Origin: Fistulifera solaris
Lineage: Eukaryota; Bacillariophyta; Bacillariophyceae; Naviculales; Stauroneidaceae
Length of the DNA: 64,000 nt
Assembly: GCA_030295235.1 (NCBI GenBank)
Contig: AP026151.1
Location: 744,001-808,000, forward strand
Reading direction: 5' to 3'
A program made the translations under genes and the position numbers. This document shows, one piece after another, positions 22,447-33,454 of the stretch. How positions within the stretch are numbered: the stretch's first letter is position 1; each line of letters begins with the position of its first letter. Below the pieces are notes generated by a model. The model saw nothing but the letters and a program-made list of their open reading frames with translations, had not been told where the DNA came from and searched no databases.

Positions 22447-23488
22447 ATGGCGCACAATGGAATACGATCGACGACACGACACTTTACTTCCATTAGTTTT
22501 TCGGGGGCTGGATTTTTAGCGTGTTATCATTTGGGTGTCGCGGAATGTTTGTTGCGGCACAATTTGCTCATGCAGGAAAAGTTCATTATCACGGGTGTCA
22601 GTGGGGGCGCCTTGGTCGCTTCTGCATTGCTCGCCGGAGTGACACCGACCGATGGCCTGTCGGCGGCGTTGGCCATCAGTGAGACGACACGACAACATCG
22701 GTTCGATGCCTTGCAGCCCGGATTTTCGTTAGTCGATGAAATGTATCAACATTTTGAGCAACTGGTACGGGATGCCGTGACAAATGAAGAACTCTTTTGC
22801 AACAGGTCAATGGCACATTGCGCATCGGATTGACGGATCGGCGGGTCTTTCCTCCCGTCGGAGAGAATCCGCACGCGTATATGGTAGTTGACACGTATCG
22901 CAGTGTCGAAGATGTTCTCGCGGCGGCCTTGCTGTCATCGTACGTACACCCGGTGTTACGGGCCCCATGGGTGGGACGTGGGATACGCGACATTCGGTCT
23001 TGCCGTGGGCGTCTCGACAAGTCCATGCCATGATGGCCGAGGGCTGTGTCAAACACGGTGTGACGGGGCAACCGATTGTACCCCATCCGGATGTGACGAG
23101 TCGAGAAATTTGTTGGGACGGTGGTTTGGTCAATGCCTTTCCGATAGTCGATCAACAAACACTCATGGTGGCTCCGGTGGCGGTCGATTTTCCGCATCAT
23201 CCGCATACCATCAATCCCGCCGTGCGGCAGAGTCGTTGTCCAGTGCGTGTCTTGCGGCACAATCAATGGGTCTCGTTTCACTTGACGCGAGAGAATGCGA
23301 TACGACTGCGTCAAATTGTCATGAGCAGTGATGCGGATGTATTACAAGCACGATTTGCGGAAGGCTACGATGATGCGCAGCATTATTTGGAACATAACAA
23401 TCTCCTGTCGGTTCATGGAGTCGTAACAACATCGACATTGAGCAATGATGCCACTATGGAGACAGGCAAAGGCATAGGATTGAGCTGA
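22447..23488 (+). CDS. Patatin-like phospholipase (two frame shifts)
   Basis: The ATG at 22447 starts MAHNGIRSTTRHFTSISFSG. The patatin fold is clear: the oxyanion Gly-rich loop SFSGAGFLACYHLG (about 17-30), the nucleophile elbow GVSGG (about 53-57) and the catalytic Asp in WDGGLVNAFP. Patatins are Ser-Asp dyad lipid acyl hydrolases that release fatty acids from membrane or storage lipids. The frame shifts at a T run (22795-22798, four where five fit) and at a C run (22949-22951, three where four fit: YVHPGVTGPMGGTWD). With both allowed for, the protein is about 347 aa and continuous. It has no clear signal peptide. Confidence 0.85.
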
Positions 23489-23633
23489 CCCGTAGACAAC
23501 GCCGCTCTGTCTGATGAGTCGTCGTCCAACTTTTGATAAATGTTTTCGATATGTATTTTTTATTCATGTTTGCTACTAGTACTTCATTGATTGACTCTTT
23601 CCCAAGGTTCCCCTATACTCTCGGTCGGCATCA

Positions 23634-24728
23634 TTATTTCTGTTTGCTGGCGTGTTCCGTCGCCCGTTGATCTTGATTTTTCAAATACCGCTGCATGGTC
23701 TCGCCCGATACAGTTGAAGCAAGCTCCTTGTGTGCTGCGGAGAGGGCAAAGTTCTTTCTTGCAATGTACTCTTGCATGGCCTGCTTGTACCGATGCTTGT
23801 CGGCTTGAGCCATTTCTTCGTACTTATAGAGAGCTTCTGGATCGATTTGATTCCATTTCTTCGCAATCGCCTTGGCCATGTCCTCAAACTTAATTCCGTG
23901 TCGTTTCTTTTTGATGCGTGCGCTTTGAGGTTTCTTCCCGTCACCAGTTTCTACGCGAATCATCTTTTCCCTCTCTTCTTTGAAGAAATAATTGTACGCG
24001 GACAATGGCCTCTTTGGCTTGTCGCCAACCACCACACGTGATGCCTGTGGCTCGGGCCCCTCACGCGGGTTCTCCGGCGCAACTTTGGGAGCGGTATCAG
24101 CTGCTAAAATAGACGTGTCTTCTCTCATTGTTACCTGCAAATCGTCTCTCGGAGGCGATGCACGGACCGGATGCAATTCTGGCACATGGAGTCGGGCCGA
24201 TTGGATACTTTGTTGTTGTTGAAGCCATGCCAAATTTGCCACTGGCATCGGAATATCGTAAGGACGCATAAATGTCGGCCGAGTCGCAAACGTAGGAGAT
24301 ACCACAATGTATTGTGGCTGCATATGTTGCAGCATGCGTTCTTCGTAAGTAGCAGGATAGTGATACATGGGTGGCGCGGGAAACATCTGAGGAAATCCGG
24401 ACAGGACAGGACGACGAAGAAACGATTCTTGCGGTGTTAATTCCACATCGGCGCGCCTCGACATGATATCATCATCTCGCTGGTCCTTTTGACGCCCTTG
24501 TTGAGAGATGGGCAAGGAATCATCTGGCTTGGAACTGGAGGGGACGTAAACGTAGGGTGGGAGCTGAACGGATGGGTTCGACTGTCCTGTCGAAGCACCC
24601 ACATGAAGCACCCGACGACGTTCCTCGTCACTTTGCGAATGCGACGAGACTTGCGTGTCGGTCTTGGGTGATATAGCATTTGCTTCGGTAGTCGCGGTGT
24701 TGATGGCTTTAAATGTCTTCTTGAACAT
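23634..24728 (-). CDS. HMG-box protein
   Basis: 364 aa in one frame. A long, Pro/Gln/Ser-rich, poorly structured N terminus (1-230) precedes a single HMG box at about 235-325, beginning DKPKRPLSAYNYFFKEEREK and ending in a helix around KWNQIDPEALYKYEEMAQAD. The box contains an inserted basic loop (KKPQSARIKKKRHGIKF) between helices 1 and 2. HMG boxes bend DNA, and this form is likely a chromatin architectural factor or transcription regulator. It lies tail-to-tail with the patatin gene, 145 bp away. Confidence 0.9.
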   Translation of the reverse strand: MFKKTFKAINTATTEANAISPKTDTQVSSHSQSDEERRRVLHVGASTGQSNPSVQLPPYVYVPSSSKPDDSLPISQQGRQKDQRDDDIMSRRADVELTPQESFLRRPVLSGFPQMFPAPPMYHYPATYEERMLQHMQPQYIVVSPTFATRPTFMRPYDIPMPVANLAWLQQQQSIQSARLHVPELHPVRASPPRDDLQVTMREDTSILAADTAPKVAPENPREGPEPQASRVVVGDKPKRPLSAYNYFFKEEREKMIRVETGDGKKPQSARIKKKRHGIKFEDMAKAIAKKWNQIDPEALYKYEEMAQADKHRYKQAMQEYIARKNFALSAAHKELASTVSGETMQRYLKNQDQRATEHASKQK

Positions 24729-25579
24729 TCTGTTGGCCGAAGGAGCGACGAGAATTTCTGCAAAAAGACGTGAAAAACTCTGCCAACCTTACTTCTAGGT
24801 TTCAAACTCCATTATTTTGCAAAAAATGGCACGAGTAAGAGCGAGATTGAATTAGCGCCGAATAATCATCGCCCCTCCTTCAGTTTATCGTTGCCACAGC
24901 CAACAACTCCGTATAAGTAATTGTTCCTCACCATGCTTAACATGGCCGCCGGGCTTATAAACTTAATTCAAGTTCGAAGAACATTCTTTCGCTTCGTGAA
25001 TGACAATATTAATAGGAAGCCTGCGGCTTATTAAATCCATTTCGGAAGTTATGCTCTTAGGGAATGATCGGATGCGTTTCGAAAGAAAAATGCGGGTGAA
25101 AATGGCGGAATGAAGGCAGTCACGAACTATGGAAAATCGGGGCTGCATCGGTACTCGACATAGAGGTGCACACTACTTCTCCTTCCTCATGCAAGTCGCG
25201 GTCTCGTGGAGGTAAGAGTAGTTAGTACTCACGCGGTTTCTTTTAGAAATTTGAGCCATAGTATTGAAGCTGTTGATCTGGCAGGCGTTCTTTTCCATGT
25301 AAGTATCCTTGTTTTCATATTTTGGGCGATACTCTCTGTGTCAGTTCAAAATGAATGCCGATTTGGACATAGACGTCATTTTGATTTTTCGCGATTTCGG
25401 TGGGTGAAAAATAAAGTTAGCGCACGCTCATCTTGCAATAAGAGCACCGCATCCTCTGCAAAGAAAGCCATAAAAACATTGTTCCGAAGGAACTAAGACA
25501 AACAATTTAGTCGTCAATAACCTACGCAATAGATACTTGCCCTCTTTGATCGTAAAACACGAAACGAATTTAATTCACA
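24729..25579. other. Spacer between divergent genes
   Basis: 850 bp. A 96-codon frame at 25206-25496 has one hydrophobic stretch but no domain, and I do not call it. No repeats recognised. Confidence 0.4.
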
Positions 25580-27848
25580 ATGGGTGTAGGGTTCCGCCGA
25601 TTCTCGAAGAGGAAATCAGATGCATCCCCTGCTCGGAAATATCCGAATGGATCTCAACACGATAGCTCAGCTTCTCAAGACTCCTTCAGCTCGTCTTCTG
25701 CACCGTTGCATGCTCCAGATTACAGTATGAGTCGTACGGAAGTCACCAATATTGTTCGGTCGTGTATTCAACAATTAAAGTCGCAACACGAGGAACAAGC
25801 CCTAGATGCACTGAAGAGATTATTCGCGCTCTCTTCTCCGGAGGACCCCAGCGCATCGTTCCGACAGCGTAATATGATATGCGTTGTTGGGGGTGCGCTG
25901 TTACCCGTGCTCTTTTCGTACATTGATTCGGCCGATGGGGTTTACATTCAGACGGCGTTATTGGTAATCAACAACCTTAGCACTGTTGCAGAAAACAAAC
26001 GACCGTTGGCCATGCAGGGAGCTGGTATTTTAGCGAAAGTGTTAGCTCGCGATCCATCTTGTCATCTGGCGGCTATCATCTTGGTGAATTTGACTTTTTG
26101 CGATGCCGAGTTGCGGCGCGATTTGGTTCTGAAGAAAGACTTTTTGCTGGTGGAGACACTCGCCCTAACACTACTCACTTGTAGTATGGACGAACTGGAG
26201 TTTTGTTCCAAGGGTGAGCCAGCATTGTCTCTGCCAGCGGATCAAGTCCTCAAGGAGCTGCTCAACGATAACGACTTGGTATTCGGAGTTTGTGATACTT
26301 CACCCTCGAAAGTATGTTACCCGAACACGCTAAAATGGGCCATATCGGCCTTAAAGAATTTGACAAGACCATCGAAATACGATGTTGTGGCCCATGCCGT
26401 ACTAGACTCCGGCATTGTATCTCATATACTTCGCTTCGCGGCTCTTCAGGAAAATGACAGTGAAGAATGGAATCTGGTACAAGATGCTGCACTGTACATC
26501 ATTGTTCATCTAGCAGCAATTCCTTCTGCGCGTCCGCAGTTGCGAGAGGTAGTTCCCTCGGCACTTTCTGTTCTAACTCTTCATGATTGTACGGGTGAAG
26601 TTTCAGACAAAGCACTATTTCAAAGAGTGAAGGCACGAATTGCGATAGCGTTTCTTTGCGGATCAGAAGGTCACTACGGACAACCAGTGTGCCCTCGAAA
26701 TCTGAGAGAAAACAATGAAAATGCGGTTTCATCGGTTCGAGTTGAGAGTTGTGCACACTTATATATGAGTGATGCGGAAGCTGCACAACTCCTCGAGCTC
26801 CTGGCAAACATGTTACATCAAAGGAGCAAAGATGGACCAGCGGGATACTCATCATCTACGTTTAGCGTGAAGTACGTCTTGTTTGCGATTCGATGCTTAC
26901 TCACGCAAACGCACAATCAGGCGTGCGTAGCAAAGGCATTCGCGCTGCAATGCAATGCACTTTTCACAAAAGCTATTGCCATGCATCTGTGGCAACCCGA
27001 AGTCATTCATTTAGACCCTGAAGCTGCCGAGCATGCTATTTTTTGTCTTTATTTAATGTCAAATCATGGCTTTAGAGTAAGTACGCGCAATGGAAGAATG
27101 TTTTCGCATGAAAATGCCATACTCACACACTTACGCAACCTTCAGACGCCCTTTTTACCAAAAAGATTATGGAAATGATTCTGACTTGAAGAAGTCCCTT
27201 GCCGCCAAGGTATTTCATTCTTATCGAATGAGAGCTGACATTACCCTGGCTGGAAAACACGCGGCGGAACAACTATTGCTTCGACTGCGTTACATGATCT
27301 TCCAAGGATCCGTCAGCGACTTGAATATAACCACCTGCCTGTCAACACAGGCGTCAGATTATGCATTTGATCCGCAACTCCTACTGGCATCCCAATTGAT
27401 TATTGTGCCCAAATTAACTTCCGGCGCTTGTCCTCGCAAGGATATTTTCGATCGACCCATCCTCCGTCGTCGCGCCCATCACGAAAACAAAGTCATGCCC
27501 GTCTTTGGACATGACGCCGACTGCTTCCCGAGTGCATTGCTGGCCGCCCAAGAATTTTCGTTCGGCAGCACCAAAGTCCGTCACGTGGGTCAGATTGACG
27601 TCGTCCTCATTGCCAACAATATTGCCAATAGCGCCAATGGTCAAAAGACTCAGTCGTATAGCTTTGTGTGGAACTGGCAAGAAGCGATCGACCAAAATCA
27701 CAACAAATTCAAGAATAAGCTCCGTTCCCGACGACATTCGAGTCATTCCTTCATGAACTGTAGTTCTCACAAGTCCAGGTCCGGTATCGCCAAGACAGTT
27801 TTGAGTCAATTGAATTTGGATCGTTTGTGTGGTTCCGAGACGGCTTGA
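25580..27848 (+). CDS. Armadillo/HEAT-like helical repeat protein (one frame shift)
   Basis: From ATG 25580, a Ser-rich basic start (MGVGFRRFSKRKSDASPARK) is followed by repeated helices of armadillo type. Examples are QTALLVINNLSTVAENKRPL, HLAAIILVNLTFCDAELRRD, LKWAISALKNLTRPS and QDAALYIIVHLAAIPSARP. The first frame carries about 515 residues; near an A run (27160-27164) it changes and continues for about 220 more (DYGNDSDLKKSLAAKVF...). One A fewer joins them (FLPKDYGND). The last 130 codons are unlike the rest, and the exact 3' end is uncertain. Arm repeats usually serve as protein-binding scaffolds. I cannot name the ortholog. Confidence 0.7.
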
Positions 27849-29088
27849 GTAGTGGTTCGTTATGGCGTCTTCTCGCACCCAACCTCATCACAAACCTCTA
27901 CTAAATAATTTTGTGCGATACACAAACTCCTTACCTGTCGGAATTGATTTTTTTTGAATAAAGGATCAATGCATAGTAACTCACAAAAGATTAACTGTTT
28001 TTAAATTCAACGATTTTAACATAAAACGAATTGCCAATGCTGCACTTTCACTTCACCGACGCCCGCGCTTTTGCTCATAGCATCCATTCGGTATGTTACA
28101 TTCTCCTTCATATGTAACACAAATTTCGCTAGAGAACGAAAAACAACGTAGAGCCAGAGTGAGCGAGAGAGAGACAAAGAGACATCTGAGTATCACTTTC
28201 CGTGACAAAAAGACACATCCCCGTCAAGACTTCTGCCTGCATGATGGAAGCACTTACCCCAATTTGCAATCTCGGGACGTCGTGCACCCCGATTGGGCAC
28301 CACCCGCCCCGACGGCAGCGCACAAAATGGATTGTTCAGCCGTTTTGACACAAACGGCGTCCCCACCACCACAGAGATCACCATCCACATCACACGTCAA
28401 GACATTGCTATCGTCATTGCAGCCATCGCGGATTGGAAAACACAAGAAGCCTTCGCCTTTGAACAAGAAGGAGGAGCGCTCGTGTTCGATTTCGGTCTCG
28501 CCGTTCACGGACATGCCAATTGTCATGAGAAGAAGTATAGTGACAGAGTAGACCACCCTTTTCGTGGAGTAAACGACCATGCTGCTTCTAAACAAAGATG
28601 TACAAGAAGGAAAAAGAGCTGGAATAATACCAGGTAATGATTGTATTACTCTGTTGTTAGGCCTCTTGGTGTTTGTTGGCTATGTTGCGCAACAACCATT
28701 TGGGAGCGTTTTCCAAAAAGATCTTTCTGCGCTGCGGCAACTATTACCTGGTACATTCGTCGCGGGTCGCGGCATTTTACGAAAACAATGTACATTCTGG
28801 AGATAGAGTCAGTGAGCATTCTATTTATGAAAAATGATGCACGCCTGCGCGAATATGCGTACTTAAAGGTGAGATACTCGCTACGACATCCTTAGAATGA
28901 TAGTATGACGTACGAAACCTCCCTCCTCCCTCCATTTTCGCTTGTTTTTTTTTTTTTTTTTTTTTTGACGATGATGATTGACGATGGGATCTTGCATTGG
29001 TACGGACTTAGTTGCATTTATCAACCTTACTGAAGGCTGTTCACGCACGCTTTTCTATCGTTGCTTAGAACTCTAGACAAGAAAAGCC
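27849..29088. other. Ambiguous 1.2-kb stretch, possibly a broken small gene
   Basis: Open frames overlap on both strands at 28093-28640. One forward frame has protein-like composition (ITIHITRQDIAIVIAAIADW and EQEGGALVFDFGLAVHGHA, 28340-28540) but no good start and no recognised domain. An antisense frame from about 28595 has a hydrophobic start. I cannot decide between them. A T-run of about 22 bases lies at 28946-28967. Confidence 0.3.
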
Positions 29089-29618
29089 ATGAGACTCTCA
29101 TTCGCTGCAACGCTATTCACTCTTTTCCAGCAGCGTGTCACGGCTTTGGCACTTCCTCCTCTCGTCGTACCTTTTTGTCACAATCATCGGCGGCTCTCAT
29201 TGTCGCAACCACATGCCAACAACCCGCTCACGCCATTCCCATGGTCACCATCAACGAATTCCGCACCATTCTACGAGACAGTGCCCGCAGTATTGCCCGC
29301 GTCGAATTTTCCGGTCCCCGACAAGAAACTGTCATCGTCGTCTTACAAGACGGAACAACCTTTGGTATTTCCGACGTCGTTGACAGTTCCGTCGATCCCC
29401 GCAGTCCCCTGCAAGTCCAAGCCATGTGTCGTGAAAATGATGTACCGGTCAAGTTTACCGATCTCGAAGCCTTGTTGCAAGGCAAAGGACGGGGTAAATT
29501 GTACACGAATGAACGTGTGCAACAGGCGAATTTGAAAGAGCAAGAACGATTAGCGCGCATGGCACAAGATGAAGTGGATCGACAAGAAGCTCTGAAGCGT
29601 ATGGAAGGGCAGTTGTAA
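29089..29618 (+). CDS. Plastid-targeted FtsH extracellular-domain-like protein (one frame shift)
   Basis: The start MRLSFAATLFTLFQQRVTA is a signal peptide. Allowing for one more T in the run at 29145-29147, it continues FGTSSSRRTFLSQSS, which gives the diatom plastid cleavage pattern (VTA|F) and a transit peptide. A twin-Arg thylakoid signal follows: RRTFLSQSSAALIVATT, ending in PAHA. The mature part (TINEFRTILRDSARSIARVEFSG and TVIVVLQDGTTFGISDV) resembles the FtsH N-terminal lumenal/periplasmic domain. No AAA or protease domain is present. The tail is a charged helix. It is probably a thylakoid-lumen protein of about 175 aa that might interact with FtsH; that role is inference. Confidence 0.7.
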
Positions 29619-29696
29619 TGGGAATAAGTTGAATAGGAGGAACGAAATAATTATGTTAATTCGTCGTTTTTACTTTCTATTGGATTCACTTTTACA

Positions 29697-30468
29697 CTAA
29701 AGCAATGTCTGTGCTAACGCACGCGACTTGACGATGATCAAACGCGGATGATAGCGTTCCAATACAACTTGAATACACTGTTGCACGGCCGGTAATTCTC
29801 GATTGCCATTAATATCAATGGCGACTACTTCGGGTTGGATTCCCGACGGCCAGTCTTCGGTCGGCTCTAACACATCGAAACAATAAAACGGCAAGGCGGG
29901 ATAATTCTGACGTGCGATAGCGATGGATTCGACGGATTTGTCCATGCCCCAGACGAGAGGAATTTGTCCTTGCGTATGCACCCGATGCACCGTGACACCA
30001 TAATCACACCCAATTTCCAGGAAGGATTGTAACGTATGTATAACACACAGTCGTCGGTATTCACTGGTTTCGGGGGGATACGATAATTGTTGTATGAGGT
30101 GACGAAGATGCATAAACCGGTATCAATCGATGCGGCTGACAGGCATATGTACTGCCTTTTGGATAACGGACTCGTACACGACCGAGATTGCTGGGCGATG
30201 ATTCCTGTTTGTCGTCGAATGGCTCATATCCGACAACTTGTGCCAGTAAAAACAATTCCATTCGTTGTTCGCAGGATTCAGCACCTGCGAGAATTTTTTT
30301 CTTGGCGTGATTCTTCTTTAACCCTTTGCTTTTGCAGACCCAAACATATTGATCGGGGTAAAATGGTTCGTTTTGGGGGAGATTCTCCGCTAGTTTATAA
30401 GAAGGAGGCATGCTTGTTATGGTTTGTAAGGAGGTTGTGAAACAATGCGAAGAGGGCCACCCAAGCAT
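29697..30468 (-). CDS. SAM-dependent methyltransferase-like protein (one frame shift)
   Basis: From ATG 30468 an N-terminal half of about 115 aa has no recognised fold. The second half is a class I methyltransferase: motif I FLEIGCDYGVTV, an acidic post-I motif around VWGMDKSVESIAIA, and a motif IV-like VVAIDINGNRELPAVQ. The halves are in different frames; the change is at 30114-30116 (one base fewer gives LIPVMHLRHLIQQL). Total about 256 aa. The Cys in motif I (GCDYG) recalls SSU-type or RNA methyltransferases, but the substrate is unknown. The gene is tail-to-tail with the lumen-protein gene. Confidence 0.6.
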
Positions 30469-30709
30469 TTTACTTCTTTTATTGCTTTTCTCATCTTCGC
30501 TCGTGACTTAAATGCAGTCGTGGAAAAGTTAGAAGCTACTGTACGACGGTTAGTCGCGCAGCGACAGTAAATACCACAGGTAATTGCGACGAAGCCGCCG
30601 CGATAAAAGAATGCGGCGCAGAAAAGCGAATAAAACGTATCACTTGTTGCGTTGTTCGAATAGATTTTTCAATCATATTTCATTCGTCTCTTCTATTGCT
30701 GATTCTTGC

Positions 30710-31572
30710 ATGAAGTTCACAATAAGCTTCCTTTCGTCCTATTTATTTCTTTTCTACAATCAAGCTGTAGTGAAAGCACTCATATTATCCATGTCGAATA
30801 ACAGCAACAATCAACAATGCGAGTCCGATCGCTTGCAGCTCTGGCACGGCAAGGTGCGTTTGTCAGCGTCGTTTTCTCTTTCTTTTAATCCCTCTTATCC
30901 CTTTTCTTCATGCAGTGGACGAATCAGCAAATCGGGTGGCACGAAAGTGATGTTCACGGAGCCATTCGTCAATACGAGGAGACCTTGTTGTTTCCGGACA
31001 TCACAACAACGCCGAAAAGAATCTTGTTTCCCTTGTGCGGCAAAACGGTCGATATGGCGTATTTGGCGACGAAATACTCCGAACAGTTGCAAATTGTAGG
31101 AGTCGATGGAGTAGCTCAGGCTTTGGAGACCTTTGTGAAGGAACAGGAACATTTGAAGTTGGAGAAACAAGTCGACAGCAATCGATGGATGAATTCGAAT
31201 TTGGAGTTGTTGCAGAGTGACTTTTTTCAAATGACACAAGACAACTACCAGTCGTATCATCATACGTTCGACGTTATCTTCGATCGAGCCTCGCTGGTGG
31301 CAATTTCACCCTCCTTGCGCGAAGATTATGTCCAAGTTTGTCGCAAATTGTTAAAGCCCAACGGCAAGATCCTGTTGATTGTCATTGAACGCATCGCGGG
31401 TGATATTACGGCGGGGCCTCCGTTTTCCGTAACACACGAGGATGTGATGCGTCTGTACAGTCATCAAGAGTGGGTGGAATCGGTAAAATTGCTCGAAGAT
31501 CAAGGAGAAGCGCAACGAAATCAAGTCTCTGCGGATATGGTGTCTCGCTATTACTGGATTCAATGCAAATAA
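30710..31572 (+). CDS. TPMT-family S-adenosylmethionine methyltransferase
   Basis: Exons 30710-30853 and 30916-31572 (62-bp intron, acceptor TGCAG) encode 266 aa. TPMT marks are clear: the entry WHGK|WTNQQIGWHESDVH, motif I ILFPLCGKTVDMAYLA, VVGVD-type post-I (IVGVDGVAQAL), and FDVIFDRASLVAISPSLREDY, typical of the family. TPMT enzymes S-methylate thiols, halides or thiocyanate; algal members often make methyl halides. The first 24 residues are hydrophobic (MKFTISFLSSYLFLFYNQAV), suggesting entry to the secretory route or plastid. The gene is tail-to-tail with a JmjC gene, 90 bp away. Confidence 0.88.
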
Positions 31573-31663
31573 TAAACAATGTACGTAAACCGAAGAATTT
31601 TTATGTATTGCATGTACTGATACTAAGCATTGTTACTGTGGCATCGAACGTCTTGCTGCTCAC

Positions 31664-33022
31664 TCAGAAACGCCAGCCAACTTTGGTGGCTAGCGTGTGA
31701 CTGGAGATGAAGCGGTTGTTCTTCTCGCGCAATGTGGTGTGTTCGTCGTACATCGGACTCGGGTTGCGCAAAATATCGTGCATGAACCGCCACGATTTGA
31801 GGCCGGCATAAAACATGAAATCGCTCCAACGATTCACATCATCGTCTTCGGTGGTGAAATGAAAGGTGGAGCCGACACCGCCCTTGGCAACCCAGCGAGA
31901 AGCGATAGCCGTAGTCTTGGCAGCCGTGTTGCGAACCGCGTGCCACCACCACGGAGGAACGAACAGGAGATCACCGGCTTGCATCTCCATTTTGTAGTAC
32001 GGGAGCCATTTCATCAAAGGAAATTTCGTTTCGTCGTATTCATCGGGGAAGGGAGGAAAGCAGAAATTGGCCGCGCGGCCCGTCACGGAAAGGGGGTAGA
32101 GGAACCAGCTGTGTTCTGGGTCGACCATGTACCACGTTTTGGTTCCTTCATATAAGGCAAACAAGTTCCAGTTCGACGCGCAATGCAAAGGTGTCTTGGT
32201 TCCATGTTTGCCAGCAAACAGTTGGCAGTACCCGAGATCTTTGTTCAAGTAGGGTGCGAATCGTTCCAGGTTGGCGGCTTTGGCGATTTCCGGGTGTTTC
32301 TTGTACACGGTCTCGCAGTTGACCAAGTAAACACGGGGATCTTCAACCTCCTTGAGTTTGCCGGCATAATCGGCTCCAATGTCACCTCGGGTTAACATGA
32401 CTTCTTCCTCTCCATACTTCTTCACCAACATATCAAATGACAGCTCCTCCTTTTCGATTTTGTTAATGCCGCGCAGAAGGCAAGGACGAGGATTCTTGAC
32501 AAACTTCTCGTAAAATTCTTCCGGTGAACCGTTCTGCCAATCATACTCGGGGAACGGCAAGGGCTTCATCATCCCTTCGGGTTGCTCTCTCTGGCAAATG
32601 TGTAGAATATAAGCGTGGGTCATGTGGTAGACCATGCTCAAGGCAAAGCGAATACCGGTAATGTAAGAAAGCACGACTCCAAAGATATGAAAGTGTCCGG
32701 TGATCGTCCCCGTGCAGAACCAGACGAACTTGAGAATGATTTTCGGAAGATAACCAATGTCGACGGCAAGGTCTTGATCTTTGTGGTAGTGCCCGTTGAG
32801 TCGTGAGGAGAAAACTGGCTTGAGTCCACACCAAGATACCAACAGATATCGAAGGCGAATCATGAGTTGGAGGTAAACAACTTGAAGACGAGTGCGATTG
32901 CCGGGCGCTGGATGGTCGGGCCACACGAAAAGCCACGCAGTGAAGATACTAATCGCCGATGCTGCTATAATCTCCTTTTGCTCCAAAAGGAGTGCCCATA
33001 TTGTGCTCAGAAGGCCTATCAT
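31664..33022 (-). CDS. Membrane-bound JmjC/cupin protein with altered iron site (copy A)
   Basis: 452 aa, one frame. Membrane segments lie at about 17-34 and 100-140. The C-terminal half is a JmjC-type cupin: LLRGINK, then TPLHCASNWNLFALYEGTKTW (280-ish) and GDLLFVPPWWWHAVRNT (His at about 361), followed by a basic residue in ASRWV. Compared with FIH-type enzymes (TPxHxDxxxN), the Asp of the HxD pair is Ala here (His280-Cys-Ala282), while the distal His is kept. Normal JmjC enzymes hydroxylate proteins using Fe(II) and 2-oxoglutarate; this one is either inactive as a hydroxylase or uses the open ligand site differently. A paralog of identical length lies next to it. Confidence 0.85.
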   Translation of the reverse strand: MIGLLSTIWALLLEQKEIIAASAISIFTAWLFVWPDHPAPGNRTRLQVVYLQLMIRLRYLLVSWCGLKPVFSSRLNGHYHKDQDLAVDIGYLPKIILKFVWFCTGTITGHFHIFGVVLSYITGIRFALSMVYHMTHAYILHICQREQPEGMMKPLPFPEYDWQNGSPEEFYEKFVKNPRPCLLRGINKIEKEELSFDMLVKKYGEEEVMLTRGDIGADYAGKLKEVEDPRVYLVNCETVYKKHPEIAKAANLERFAPYLNKDLGYCQLFAGKHGTKTPLHCASNWNLFALYEGTKTWYMVDPEHSWFLYPLSVTGRAANFCFPPFPDEYDETKFPLMKWLPYYKMEMQAGDLLFVPPWWWHAVRNTAAKTTAIASRWVAKGGVGSTFHFTTEDDDVNRWSDFMFYAGLKSWRFMHDILRNPSPMYDEHTTLREKNNRFISSHTLATKVGWRF

Positions 33023-33454
33023 TTTCCTCTTTAGCTGAAGAATAAAAATGATAAAGGAAGGGTGTGAGGAAAGGCGTCAACCAATGCCAAGAAAAGATTT
33101 TTGTTGACAAAATGAGGTGCGATCCAAAATATCAGAATTCAGAATCCATGATCCGGACATCAAAGACATCTAACTAAAAAAAATAAAACGTACACTTTGC
33201 AGGAGAAATTCGAAGTTCTTTGCTAGGGGGCAATTGTTTGGATGTCTTAAGACAGCGAAATTGCTTAGACTAAATCTCTCGACAACACGTTTCGAGTCGT
33301 GTTTCCGATTGACACCCCCTTCCAATAAGGCAGCATGGTGCTAGGGCTAATGCTTTTTACCTCCAGATTGGCTCGACTAGACTGAGTCTTTCGACTAATA
33401 CAGCATACAGCGAAGAGACAAAATAGGCGAAGATATCTAAAATGGGGTTTAGGA
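33023..33454. other. Spacer between JmjC paralogs
   Basis: 432 bp, AT-rich, with no gene. It is the promoter side of copy A and the 3' side of copy B. An apparent frame reaching into it (33265-33765, minus) is an overlap with copy B. Confidence 0.4.

Noticed and set aside
25206-25496. A 96-codon frame with one membrane-like stretch
   Set aside because: No homology and no splice signals linking it to the gene at 25580.
27414-27878. Antisense frame under the end of the armadillo-like gene
   Set aside because: No ATG at its start; it is best explained as the complement of the plus-strand coding sequence.
28254-28595. Antisense frame with hydrophobic start and Cys-rich end
   Set aside because: It overlaps an equally plausible forward frame and neither has a recognised domain; left as ambiguous.
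28946-28967. Poly-T run read as a possible retroposon tail
   Set aside because: No element body or target duplication beside it; a simple homopolymer is enough.
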